Of a stretch of DNA of 64,000 bases, positions 1-8,463 are shown piece by piece. Numbering within the stretch: the first letter of the stretch is position 1; each line of letters opens with the position of its first letter. The notes under the pieces are model-generated. The model saw only the letters and a program-made list of their open reading frames with translations, did not search any database and had not been told where the DNA came from. Made by a program: the position numbers and the translations under genes. Source of the DNA: Tabrizicola_A sp965284335 (GTDB taxonomy: Bacteria; Pseudomonadota; Alphaproteobacteria; Rhodobacterales; Rhodobacteraceae); NCBI RefSeq assembly GCF_965284335.1, contig NZ_OZ260076.1; one strand, given 5' to 3'.

Positions 1-1936
1 CCTCGATGCAGGTGGGCTTCATGCGGCGAAGCGCATCCATCATGCCCGAGCTTTCCACCTGAAACACCGCCACGGTCTTGGCGGCGGCGTAAAGCTCATA
101 GGTCGCCTTGTCGTCCAAGGGGATATGGCCAATGTCATTTTCGGCGCCCGGTGGGGGGGCATAGAGGCGGCGGCCATCGGGGGCCTCGTGCAGGGCGCGG
201 CCCGAGGCGCGGATCTGGCGGATGGCGTCCTGAATGACGGTGAGGGTTTTCAGGCCGAGGAAGTCGAATTTGACCAGCCCCGCCGCTTCGACCCATTTCA
301 TGTTGAACTGGGTGGCGGGCATGTCCGAGCGGGGGTCTTGGTAAAGGGGCACCAATTCGTCCAAGGGCCGGTCGCCGATCACCACGCCCGCAGCATGGGT
401 GGAGGCGTTGCGGTAAAGCCCCTCGATCTGTTCGGCATAGGTGAGAAGGCGGCCCACCACCTCTTCGCGCGCGGCTTCACGAAGCCGCGGCTCATCGGCC
501 AGCGCCTTGGTGATGGAAACGGGTTTCACCCCCTCAACCGGGATCATCTTGGAGAGCCGGTCCACCTGCCCGTAGGACATTTGCAGCACGCGCCCCACAT
601 CGCGCACGGCGGCCTTGGACAAAAGCGCGCCGAAGGTGATGATCTGGGCCACCTTGTCGCGGCCGTATTTTTCTTGAACGTATTGGATCACCTCTTCGCG
701 GCGGTCCATGCAGAAGTCGATGTCGAAGTCGGGCATCGAGACGCGTTCAGGGTTGAGGAACCGCTCGAACAGCAGGGCATAGCGCAAAGGGTCGAGATCG
801 GTGATGGTCAGCGCATAGGCCACCAGACTGCCCGCCCCCGAACCCCGCCCCGGACCCACCGGAATGTCATGCTGCTTGGCCCATTTGATGAAATCGGCCA
901 CGATCAGGAAATAGCCGGGAAAGCCCATCTTTTCGATGATCTCGACCTCAAAGGTCAGCCGCGCGATATACTCCTCATGCGGGGCGGCAAGGGGGATCAC
1001 GGCCAGCCGCTTTTCCAACCCCTCAAAGGCCTGACGGCGCAGCTCCTGCACCTCGTCATCGGCGAATTTCGGCAGGATGGGTGCCCGTTTATAGGCCATG
1101 AAGGCGCAGCGCCGCGCGATTTCCACGGTGTTTTCCAAAGCCTCGGGCAGATCGGCAAACAGCGTCGCCATCTCGGCTTCGGTCTTGAAATAATGCTGCG
1201 CGGTCAGGCGGCGGCGGGGTTCTTGCTGGTCAACATAGGCACCCTCGGCGATGCAGATCAGCGCATCATGCGCCTCATACATCTCGGGCTTCGGGAAATA
1301 GACATCGTTGGTGGCAACCAGCGGCAGACCCATCTCATAGGCAAATTCGATATGCCCACGCTCGGACCGCGCCTCAGCCTCGGGCAAACGCCCACCCTCG
1401 CCGGGATGGCGCTGCAATTCCACATAAAGCCGATCCGGATAGATCGCCGCCAACCGCTCCAACAAAGCGCGCGCCTTGGCCCCCTGCCCTGCGGCCAAAA
1501 ACCGGCCCAAAGGCCCATCCGGCCCGCCGGTGAGGCAAATCAACCCCGCAGAATGGCCCGCCAATTCCTCCAGCGTCACCTGCGGCAACTGCCCGCCCTT
1601 GCCGATGTAAAGGGCCGAGTTCAGCTTCATCAGGTTCATGTAACCCGGCTCATTTTGCGCCAAAAGAACCACCGGCGCCGGCGCGCGGGGCTTTTCCCCG
1701 GGCTGGGCGGGATCATGCGCCAGGCTGATCTGACAGCCCACAATCGGCTGCACCCCCGCATCCTTGGCCAGCACCGAAAACTCCAGCGCGGCAAACATAT
1801 TGTTGGTATCGGTCACCGCCACAGCCGGCATCTGCGCCTCGGCACAGGCCTTGACCAATTTCTTCACCGGCATTGCGCCTTCCAACAAGGAATGCTCGGT
1901 ATGCACGCGAAGGTGGATGAATCGGGGGGCTGTCAT
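1..1936 (-). CDS. dnaE: DNA polymerase III subunit alpha, 5' part (runs off the window)
   Basis: Replicative DNA polymerase catalytic subunit. The reverse strand reads MTAPRFIHLRVHTEHSLLEG from the ATG at 1936, the classic start of a PHP domain (His12, His15). About 645 codons are visible before the window edge, roughly the PHP domain and the start of the palm. The metal-binding catalytic motif PDFDIDF falls at about residues 402-408, where E. coli DnaE has its two active-site aspartates. The reading frame is open throughout. The C-terminal fingers, beta-binding and OB parts lie outside the window. No strong Shine-Dalgarno precedes the start. The gene diverges from xdhA across a 233-bp gap. 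The long plus-strand open frame over this gene is a shadow. Confidence 0.95.
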   Translation of the reverse strand, partial: MTAPRFIHLRVHTEHSLLEGAMPVKKLVKACAEAQMPAVAVTDTNNMFAALEFSVLAKDAGVQPIVGCQISLAHDPAQPGEKPRAPAPVVLLAQNEPGYMNLMKLNSALYIGKGGQLPQVTLEELAGHSAGLICLTGGPDGPLGRFLAAGQGAKARALLERLAAIYPDRLYVELQRHPGEGGRLPEAEARSERGHIEFAYEMGLPLVATNDVYFPKPEMYEAHDALICIAEGAYVDQQEPRRRLTAQHYFKTEAEMATLFADLPEALENTVEIARRCAFMAYKRAPILPKFADDEVQELRRQAFEGLEKRLAVIPLAAPHEEYIARLTFEVEIIEKMGFPGYFLIVADFIKWAKQHDIPVGPGRGSGAGSLVAYALTITDLDPLRYALLFERFLNPERVSMPDFDIDFCMDRREEVIQYVQEKYGRDKVAQIITFGALLSKAAVRDVGRVLQMSYGQVDRLSKMIPVEGVKPVSITKALADEPRLREAAREEVVGRLLTYAEQIEGLYRNASTHAAGVVIGDRPLDELVPLYQDPRSDMPATQFNMKWVEAAGLVKFDFLGLKTLTVIQDAIRQIRASGRALHEAPDGRRLYAPPPGAENDIGHIPLDDKATYELYAAAKTVAVFQVESSGMMDALRRMKPTCIE

Positions 1937-2074
1937 GGCAGACAGCCTAGCGAAGTGGCAGGGCCAACGAAAGAGCGGCTGATTTATCGGGCAATCCTGA
2001 AACTGCTTCCAAAAAATGCCGAAAGGTATTGCTTGCCAGAATCCTTTGGCGCAGGCTTGATGCTGTGGATAAGA

Positions 2075-2087
2075 TGGCAAAATGCCA
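2075..2087. promoter_or_regulatory. small inverted repeat between dnaE and xdhA
   Basis: TGGCA-AAA-TGCCA inverted repeat in the 233-bp dnaE/xdhA divergent gap, about 83 bp before the xdhA start. It could be an operator for the xdh operon. The identity of any regulator is unknown and chance is a real possibility for five-base arms. Confidence 0.2.
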
Positions 2088-2169
2088 CATCAGGCGCGTG
2101 ATCCGCTTTACGCCGCATCGGGCGGGCGCGCAAAATGCCTGAACCGGGGAGAAGGCGGCGGGTTAGACC

Positions 2170-3564
2170 ATGTCCGAGATCGCGTTTCTGTTGAACGGAA
2201 CGCCGGTCCGCGTTGTGCCAGATGCGCCAACGCAGACCCTTCTTGACTATTTGCGCGACACCAAGGGGCTTTGCGGCACCAAAGAGGGCTGTAATGAGGG
2301 CGATTGCGGCGCCTGCACCGTGATGGTGACAGATGAGACCGGCACCAAGGCGCTGAACGCCTGCATCCTCTTCCTGCCCCAGCTTGACGGCAAGGCGGTG
2401 CGCAGCGTCGAAGGTCTCTCCGGCCCCAAGGGCCAAGCGCATCCGGTGCAAACCGCCATGATCACCCATCACGGCAGCCAATGCGGGTTCTGCACACCCG
2501 GCTTTTGCGTCTCAATGGCGGTGGGCCATCTGAATGGCCGCCAAGACCATGACACGGTGCTCGCCGGCAACCTTTGCCGCTGCACGGGCTATGCGCCCAT
2601 CATCCGCGCCGCAAAGGCCGCGCAAACCGCCCCCGTCCCGGACTGGATGCAAACCGATGCCTTCAATGTGGCCCAAATATCCTCGGGGGCCCGGGGGCAG
2701 ACAGCCCCCGGACCTCTCAGCCCGACCAACCTTGAGGATTTTGCCACCTGGTATGCCGCCAACCCCGACGCCACGCTGATCGCCGGGGCCACCGATGTGG
2801 GGCTTTGGGTGACCAAGCAACTGCGCGATCTGCCGAAACCCACCTTCCTTGGCCTGTTGGCCGAGTTGAAGCGCATCGAGCGGCAGGGCGAGAGCTTGCG
2901 CATCGGCGCGGGCGTCACGATCGAGGCCCTTTTGCAGGCGATGATCCCCCTGCACCCCTCCTTTGCCGAGATGCTGCGCCGCTATGCCAGCCTGCAGGTC
3001 CGCAATGCCGCCACCATCGGCGGCAATATCGCCAATGGCTCGCCCATCGGCGATGGCCCGCCGCCCCTGATCGCGATGGGCGCGACCTTGCATTTGCGCC
3101 GGGGGGCGGTGCGCCGAGACCTGCCGCTTGAGGATTTCTTCCTCGACTACCGCAAGCAGGACTGCCAGCCCGGCGAGTTTGTCGAGGCGGTGACGATCCC
3201 CACCAGCGCCCCGGCGCTGCGGGTCTACAAACTGTCAAAAAGGTTCGATCAGGATATCTCGGCGGTCTGTGGCGCCTTCAATGTGACGCTGGAGGCAGGA
3301 AAAGTGACAAAGGCCCGCATCGCCTTTGGTGGCATGGCGGGCACGCCAAAGCGGGCCCGCGCGGCCGAGGCGGCGTTGATCGGCCAGCCCTGGGGCGAGG
3401 CCACGCTGGCCGCCGCGCGCGACGCGATGGCGATTGATTACCGGCCCCTGACGGATATGCGCGCCTCAGCCTCATACCGCCTGCTTGCGGCGCAGAACAT
3501 GCTGACGCGCTATGCCCATGACCTTGCCGGAACCCCCACCTCGGTCTTGGAGGTGCAGCCATGA
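2170..3564 (+). CDS. xdhA: xanthine dehydrogenase small subunit (2Fe-2S and FAD domains)
   Basis: Electron-transfer subunit of the molybdenum enzyme that oxidises hypoxanthine to xanthine and urate, passing electrons to NAD. 464 residues. N-terminal plant-type 2Fe-2S cluster: Cys35, Cys41, Cys46, Cys49 and Cys64. Second 2Fe-2S cluster: Cys105, Cys108, Cys136, Cys138 in the CGFCTPG and LCRCTGY motifs. The FAD-binding domain follows with IAGATDVG (about 204-211) and IGGNIANGSPIGDG. The stop overlaps the xdhB start (ATGA). Odd feature: residues about 169-181, the linker between the Fe-S and FAD halves, are encoded by a copy of an intergenic palindromic repeat (2674-2711) inserted in frame. The operon continues with xdhB, xdhC and a nucleoside transporter. 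Confidence 0.95.
   Translation: MSEIAFLLNGTPVRVVPDAPTQTLLDYLRDTKGLCGTKEGCNEGDCGACTVMVTDETGTKALNACILFLPQLDGKAVRSVEGLSGPKGQAHPVQTAMITHHGSQCGFCTPGFCVSMAVGHLNGRQDHDTVLAGNLCRCTGYAPIIRAAKAAQTAPVPDWMQTDAFNVAQISSGARGQTAPGPLSPTNLEDFATWYAANPDATLIAGATDVGLWVTKQLRDLPKPTFLGLLAELKRIERQGESLRIGAGVTIEALLQAMIPLHPSFAEMLRRYASLQVRNAATIGGNIANGSPIGDGPPPLIAMGATLHLRRGAVRRDLPLEDFFLDYRKQDCQPGEFVEAVTIPTSAPALRVYKLSKRFDQDISAVCGAFNVTLEAGKVTKARIAFGGMAGTPKRARAAEAALIGQPWGEATLAAARDAMAIDYRPLTDMRASASYRLLAAQNMLTRYAHDLAGTPTSVLEVQP
2674..2711 (+). repeat. palindromic CAAATATCC element inserted in frame in xdhA
   Basis: 38 bp identical at 37 positions to the reverse complement of 25212-25249 in the argD-argF gap; a diverged copy is at 44124-44161. 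The element starts CAAATATCCTCGGGGG and ends in a GC-rich hairpin, CCGGGGGC-AGACA-GCCCCCGG. Some bases before it (TTCAATGTGGCC) also resemble the left flank of the other copies (TTCATCTTGG). Here it is read through as codons for the interdomain linker of XdhA. Confidence 0.8.
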
Positions 3565-5921
3565 GCATGGGCAAGCCGCTTCCCCATGATTCCGCGCCCC
3601 TGCATGTGACGGGGGCGGCCCGCTATGCCGATGATGTGCCCCTGCCCGCCGGTGCCCTGCATCTGGCCTTTGGGCTGTCCACCTGCGCCCATGGCGTGAT
3701 CACCGAAATGGACCTGTCGGCGGTGCGCGCAGCCCCCGGTGTGGTGGCGGTGTTTTCAGCCGATGACTGGCCAGAGAGTTTCGGCGAGATGCCCGATTGC
3801 TCGCCCTCGGTACATGATGAGCCTTTGCTCGCGACAGACCGGGTGCATTACATCGGCCAGCCGATTTTCCTTGTGGTGGCCGAAAGCCATCTGGCCGCGA
3901 GGAAGGCCGCACGGCTGGGCCGTGTGGCCTATGACGAGCTGCCCGCGATCCTGACGGTCGATCAGGCGCTGGCCGCCAATTCCCGCTTTGAGCAAGGCCC
4001 GGTGGTCTGGATCAAGGGCGATGCCGCCCATGCCATCGCCCGCGCGCCCCATGTGATTGAGGGCAGTTTCGAGGTGGGCGGGCAGGAGCATTTCTATCTC
4101 GAAGGTCAGGTCGCCTTTGCCCTGCCGGGTGAGGATGGTGGGGTGTCGATTGTCGCCTCGACCCAGCACCCGACCGAGATCCAGCACAAGGTGGCCCATG
4201 CACTGCATCTGCCGATGTCGGCGGTCAAGGTTGAGACGCGCCGCATGGGCGGCGGCTTTGGCGGCAAGGAAAGCCAAGGCAATGCCTTGGCCATTGCCTG
4301 CGCCTTGGCGGCCCGCGCGACGGGCCGGGCCTGCAAGATGCGCTATGACCGCGACGATGACATGATGATCACCGGCAAGCGGCATGACCTGCGGATCCGC
4401 TATCGCGTGGGCCATGATAGTGAGGGGCGGATTTTGGGGGTGGAGTTTACCCACCTCTTCCGCTGCGGCTGGTCTCAGGATCTGTCCTTGCCGGTGGCGG
4501 ACCGCGCCATGCTGCATTCCGACAATTGCTATCACCTGACCGATATCCGCATCGAAAGCCACCGCTTGCGCACCAATACCCAAAGTGCCACCGCCTATCG
4601 CGGCTTTGGCGGACCGCAGGGCATGGTGGGGATCGAGCGCGTCTTGGATCACGTCGCCCATGTGGTGGGCCGCGAGCCTTTGGACGTGCGGCTCTTGAAC
4701 TTCTACCGCTCGAACGGTTCGGGTGGGCCGGGCACGGGGCAGCGCTTTGGCGGGGCCCATTCGCCGATGAATTCCCAGCCCCAGACCACCCCCTACCACA
4801 TGGAGGTGGAGGATTTCATCGGCCATGAGCTGGTGGCGGATTTGGAGAAAACCAGCCAATACCGCACCCGCAAGGCCGAGATTGCCGCGTGGAATAGCAA
4901 AAACCCAATCTTCAAGCGCGGGATTGCGCTGACGCCGGTGAAGTTTGGGATTTCCTTTACGCTGACTTGGCTGAACCAAGCCGGGGCCTTGGTGCATGTC
5001 TATCAGGACGGCTCGGTCATCCTGAACCATGGCGGCACCGAGATGGGGCAGGGTCTGAACCAGAAGGTGGCGCAGGTGGCGGCCGATGTCTTCGGGCTGG
5101 ACACGGGGGCGGTGAAGATCACCGCGACCGATACGTCGAAGGTGCCGAACACCTCGGCCACGGCGGCCTCGTCCGGGTCGGACCTGAACGGGATGGCGAC
5201 GCGGGCGGCTTGCGAGACGATCAAGGCACGGATGGCGGCCTTCATCGCCGACAAGCATGGGGTGTCGGTGGCCTCGGTGAAATTCGCCGAGGGGCAGGTG
5301 CGGGTGGCGGGCGAGGTCTATGGCTTTGCCCAAGTGGCGGCTTGGGCCTATCAGGCGCGGGTGTCGCTGTCGTCGACCGGCTATTACGCCACGCCGAAGA
5401 TCACTTGGGACCGGGTGAAGGGGAAGGGCCGCCCGTTCCTCTATTTCGCCTATGGCGCGGCGGTGACCGAGGTGGTGATCGACACGCTGACCGGGGAGAA
5501 CCGGATCTTGCGCGCCGATCTCTTACATGACACCGGCACCAGTCTGAACCCGGACCTCGATATCGGGCAGGTCGAGGGGGCCTATGTGCAGGGCGCGGGG
5601 TGGCTGACGACCGAGGAATTGGTGTGGAACGGCAAGGGGATGCTGACGACGCACGCGCCAAGCACCTACAAAATCCCCGCCTGTTCCGACCGCCCTGATG
5701 TGTTCAACGTGGCGCTCTGGGGCAAGCCCAACCGCGAGGACACCATCGGCAAATCAAAGGCGGTGGGCGAGCCGCCCTTCATGCTGGGGATTTCCGCACT
5801 TTATGCGCTGTCGGATGCGATTGCGGCCTGTGGCGATGGGTCGACCTATGTCGCGCTGGATGCGCCGGCCACGGCGGAGCGGGTGCTGATGGCGGTAAGA
5901 AGGCAGCAGGGCCATGCGTAA
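3561..5921 (+). CDS. xdhB: xanthine dehydrogenase molybdopterin-binding large subunit
   Basis: Catalytic molybdenum cofactor subunit of xanthine dehydrogenase, 786 residues, the usual length for bacterial XdhB. Visible motifs: GGGFGGKE near residue 230 (cofactor binding), TAYRGFGGPQG near 345 with the conserved arginine that orients the purine, MGQGLNQK near 495, and VGEPPFML near 735 whose glutamate is the catalytic base of the family. The start ATG overlaps the xdhA stop, so translation is coupled. Followed after a 71-bp gap, which holds two palindromes, by the maturation factor xdhC. Together XdhA and XdhB form the heterotetrameric cytoplasmic enzyme. Confidence 0.95.
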   Translation: MSMGKPLPHDSAPLHVTGAARYADDVPLPAGALHLAFGLSTCAHGVITEMDLSAVRAAPGVVAVFSADDWPESFGEMPDCSPSVHDEPLLATDRVHYIGQPIFLVVAESHLAARKAARLGRVAYDELPAILTVDQALAANSRFEQGPVVWIKGDAAHAIARAPHVIEGSFEVGGQEHFYLEGQVAFALPGEDGGVSIVASTQHPTEIQHKVAHALHLPMSAVKVETRRMGGGFGGKESQGNALAIACALAARATGRACKMRYDRDDDMMITGKRHDLRIRYRVGHDSEGRILGVEFTHLFRCGWSQDLSLPVADRAMLHSDNCYHLTDIRIESHRLRTNTQSATAYRGFGGPQGMVGIERVLDHVAHVVGREPLDVRLLNFYRSNGSGGPGTGQRFGGAHSPMNSQPQTTPYHMEVEDFIGHELVADLEKTSQYRTRKAEIAAWNSKNPIFKRGIALTPVKFGISFTLTWLNQAGALVHVYQDGSVILNHGGTEMGQGLNQKVAQVAADVFGLDTGAVKITATDTSKVPNTSATAASSGSDLNGMATRAACETIKARMAAFIADKHGVSVASVKFAEGQVRVAGEVYGFAQVAAWAYQARVSLSSTGYYATPKITWDRVKGKGRPFLYFAYGAAVTEVVIDTLTGENRILRADLLHDTGTSLNPDLDIGQVEGAYVQGAGWLTTEELVWNGKGMLTTHAPSTYKIPACSDRPDVFNVALWGKPNREDTIGKSKAVGEPPFMLGISALYALSDAIAACGDGSTYVALDAPATAERVLMAVRRQQGHA

Positions 5922-5933
5922 GGGGGCGGGGGG

Positions 5934-5981
5934 CGATTTTTCGTCGAAAAATCGGGAGATCGAGTTTTCGACGAAAACTCG
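5934..5981. repeat. pair of AT-rich palindromes between xdhB and xdhC
   Basis: Two near-perfect 21-bp palindromes, each with ten-base arms around one centre base: CGATTTTTCG-T-CGAAAAATCG at 5934-5954 and CGAGTTTTCG-A-CGAAAACTCG at 5961-5981, six bases apart. They sit in a 71-bp intra-operon gap, and the second ends at the Shine-Dalgarno GGGAGG of xdhC. A related array of palindromes is at 15704-15773. Likely an intergenic repeat family that folds in the mRNA. Effect on operon expression is unknown. Confidence 0.85.
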
Positions 5982-5992
5982 GGAGGCGACAG

Positions 5993-6928
5993 ATGTTTGA
6001 TCTGGACGCCATTCGCAAGGCGGTGGCCGCGCATGGCGCGGTGGCGCGGGTGGTGATTGCCGCGGTCAAAGGATCCTCGCCGCGCGAGGTGGGGGCGGCG
6101 ATGCTGGTCTGGGCATCCGGGCAGTCGGGCACCATTGGCGGCGGGGCGCTGGAATGGCAGGCGGCGGCGCGGGCGCGGGCGATGCTGGGCGCGGGCGGCA
6201 CAAGGCTGGACCATGAGGCGCTCGGCCCCTCGCTTGGCCAGTGCTGCGGCGGGGCGGTGACGCTTTTGACCGAGGTTTACGGCGCGCAAACCCTGCCCGA
6301 GGGGGCCGATGTGGTGGCGCGTGCGATTGATGGCAGCGCCATGCCCTTGGCGGTGAAGCGGATGCTTGACCGGGCGCGGGGGCAAGGGGTGATGCCAAGC
6401 CCGCAGCTTGTGCAGGGCTGGATGGTGGAACCCGTGGCGCGGCCGACGCGGACGCTTTGGGTTTGGGGTGCGGGCCATGTGGGCCGCGCGCTGGTGGAGG
6501 TGCTGGCCCCCCTGCCCGGCCTTGCAATCACTTGGGTCGATACCGCGCCAGAGCGGTTTCCAAAGACTCTGCCCGACACTGTCCGCGCCTTGCCGGTGCC
6601 GGACCCCGGCCTTGCGGTGGCCTTGGCCCCAAGGGACGCCGAGCATCTGATCCTGACCTATTCCCACGCGCTGGACCTTGATCTCTGCCATCGCCTCTTG
6701 ACCCATGGCTTTTCCGCCTGCGGTTTGATCGGATCGGCCACCAAATGGGCGCGGTTTCGGGCGCGGCTGGGGGCTTTGGGACATTCGGCCCAGTCGATTG
6801 ATCGAATTGATTGCCCGATCGGCAATCCTTCCTTAGGAAAACATCCGCAGGCCATTGCCATTGGTGTGGCCAGCGCCTTTTTGTCCCGCCGCCCAGATGC
6901 CCTGCTGATGGAGACCACTGGAACATGA
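5993..6928 (+). CDS. xdhC: xanthine dehydrogenase accessory protein XdhC
   Basis: Chaperone of the XdhC/CoxI family. In Rhodobacter capsulatus XdhC binds the molybdenum cofactor, promotes its sulfuration and hands it to XdhB. 311 residues. Visible motifs: GSSPREVGAAM near residue 25 with the XdhC_CoxI N-terminal fold, GGGALEWQ near 47, then a Rossmann-like C-terminal domain with VWGAGHVGRAL near 160 and GLIGSATKWARF near 243. Good Shine-Dalgarno GGGAGG six bases before the ATG. The stop overlaps the ATG of the downstream ABC ATPase (ATGA), linking cofactor loading and purine uptake in one transcript. Confidence 0.93.
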   Translation: MFDLDAIRKAVAAHGAVARVVIAAVKGSSPREVGAAMLVWASGQSGTIGGGALEWQAAARARAMLGAGGTRLDHEALGPSLGQCCGGAVTLLTEVYGAQTLPEGADVVARAIDGSAMPLAVKRMLDRARGQGVMPSPQLVQGWMVEPVARPTRTLWVWGAGHVGRALVEVLAPLPGLAITWVDTAPERFPKTLPDTVRALPVPDPGLAVALAPRDAEHLILTYSHALDLDLCHRLLTHGFSACGLIGSATKWARFRARLGALGHSAQSIDRIDCPIGNPSLGKHPQAIAIGVASAFLSRRPDALLMETTGT

Positions 6929-8463
6929 CACGTCCCATCCTTTTGCAGGTTCAGGGCATCACCAAGGCCTATCCCGGCGTGGTGGCGAATTCCGATGTCA
7001 GCTTTGCCATCCGCGAAGGCGAGGTGCATTGCCTTTTGGGGGAAAACGGGGCGGGCAAATCGACCATGGTCAAGATGATCTATGGTCTGGTGAAGCCCGA
7101 CAGCGGCCAGATGACGTGGAAGGGCGCGGCCTATGCCCCTGCCGCCCCGCGCGTGGCGCGGGCCACCGGGGTGGCGATGGTGTTTCAGCATTTCAGCCTG
7201 TTCGAGGCGCTGACCGTGGCCGAGAACGTCGCCCTTGGCATGGAAAACCCGCCGCCGATGAAGGCGCTGGCGGCGCGGATCAAGTCGGTGTCGGAGGATT
7301 ACGGCCTGCCCTTGGACCCCGCCCGCATGGTGGGCGATCTGTCGGCGGGCGAGCGTCAGCGGGTCGAGATCATTCGCTGCCTGTTGCAGGACCCCAAGCT
7401 CTTGATCATGGATGAGCCGACGAGCGTGCTGACGCCGCAAGAGGTGGAAATCCTGTTCAAGACGCTGCGCCAGTTGGCGGCGGAGGGCACGGCGATCCTG
7501 TATATTTCCCACAAGCTGGAGGAAATCCGCGCGCTTTGCGATGCCGCCACGATCCTGCGGCGGGGCAAGGTGGTGGGAACGGCCGACCCCAAAGCCTCGA
7601 CCGCGCGGGAATTGGCGGAAATGATGGTGGGGGCGACGCTGACCCCGCCCGAGCGCCCTGCGCCCAAGGATTGGGGCGGCGATCATGCGGCGCTGGAAGT
7701 GCGCGGGCTTTCGGCCCCCTCGCCCATTCCCTTTGGCACCAGCCTGAAGGATGTGAGTTTCACCGTGAAACGCGGTGAGATTCTGGGCATCGCCGGGGTG
7801 GCGGGCAATGGGCAGGACGAGTTGTTGCTGGCTTTGTCGGGCGAGATCAAATCCGGCGCGGGGCAGATCAGCGCCTCGGGCGTCTCGATCGGTGCCATGG
7901 GCCCGTCGGAGCGGCGGCGGATCGGCTTTGTCATGGCACCCGAGGATCGGCTGGGCCATGCGGCAGCACCAGATATGTCCTTGGTCGAAAACGCCTTTCT
8001 GACCGGCGGCATCCGCAAGGGGCTGGTGAGGAACGGCCTTGTCGATTGGCAGGCCGCGCGCAGCTTTGCCGAGGCGGTGATCGAGACCTATGACGTGCGC
8101 ACGCCGGGCAGCCATGTGGCGGCGCGGGCGCTGTCGGGCGGCAATTTGCAAAAATTCGTCATCGGGCGCGAGTTGATGCAAGACCCCGATGTGATTGTCA
8201 TCAACCAACCCACTTGGGGCGTTGATGCGGCGGCGGCAGCCGCCATCCGACAGGCCATTCTGGACCGCGCCGCCGAGGGGGCGGCGGTGGTGGTGATCAG
8301 TCAGGACCTTGATGAGCTTTTGGAAATCGCCGACAGCTTTGCGGTGTTGAATGAGGGGCGGCTGACCAGCCCGCGCCCGGTGAAGGGGCTGACGGTGGAT
8401 CAGATCGGTCTGATGATGGGCGGCGCGCATGGCATGGAGGTGGCCCATCATGCTGAGGCTTGA
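6925..8463 (+). CDS. purine nucleoside-type ABC transporter, double ATPase subunit
   Basis: 512-residue tandem ATPase of the sugar/nucleoside (CUT2/BMP) class. The first domain carries Walker A GENGAGKST at 39-47, signature LSAGERQR and Walker B LLIMDEPTS. The second has the degenerate Walker A GVAGNGQ and signature ALSGGNLQK that are usual for this class. The start chosen is the ATG at 6925, which overlaps the xdhC stop; an open frame continues upstream but is inside xdhC. Two permeases and a BMP-family binding protein follow, the same order as known nucleoside importers, and the xdhABC context makes purine nucleosides or bases the likely cargo. Substrate is inferred, not shown. Confidence 0.9.
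   Translation: MTRPILLQVQGITKAYPGVVANSDVSFAIREGEVHCLLGENGAGKSTMVKMIYGLVKPDSGQMTWKGAAYAPAAPRVARATGVAMVFQHFSLFEALTVAENVALGMENPPPMKALAARIKSVSEDYGLPLDPARMVGDLSAGERQRVEIIRCLLQDPKLLIMDEPTSVLTPQEVEILFKTLRQLAAEGTAILYISHKLEEIRALCDAATILRRGKVVGTADPKASTARELAEMMVGATLTPPERPAPKDWGGDHAALEVRGLSAPSPIPFGTSLKDVSFTVKRGEILGIAGVAGNGQDELLLALSGEIKSGAGQISASGVSIGAMGPSERRRIGFVMAPEDRLGHAAAPDMSLVENAFLTGGIRKGLVRNGLVDWQAARSFAEAVIETYDVRTPGSHVAARALSGGNLQKFVIGRELMQDPDVIVINQPTWGVDAAAAAAIRQAILDRAAEGAAVVVISQDLDELLEIADSFAVLNEGRLTSPRPVKGLTVDQIGLMMGGAHGMEVAHHAEA

Noticed and set aside
125..2101. 658-codon plus-strand open frame
   Set aside because: It is antisense to dnaE, whose minus frame has clear PHP and PDFDIDF motifs. The plus translation has no recognisable domain.
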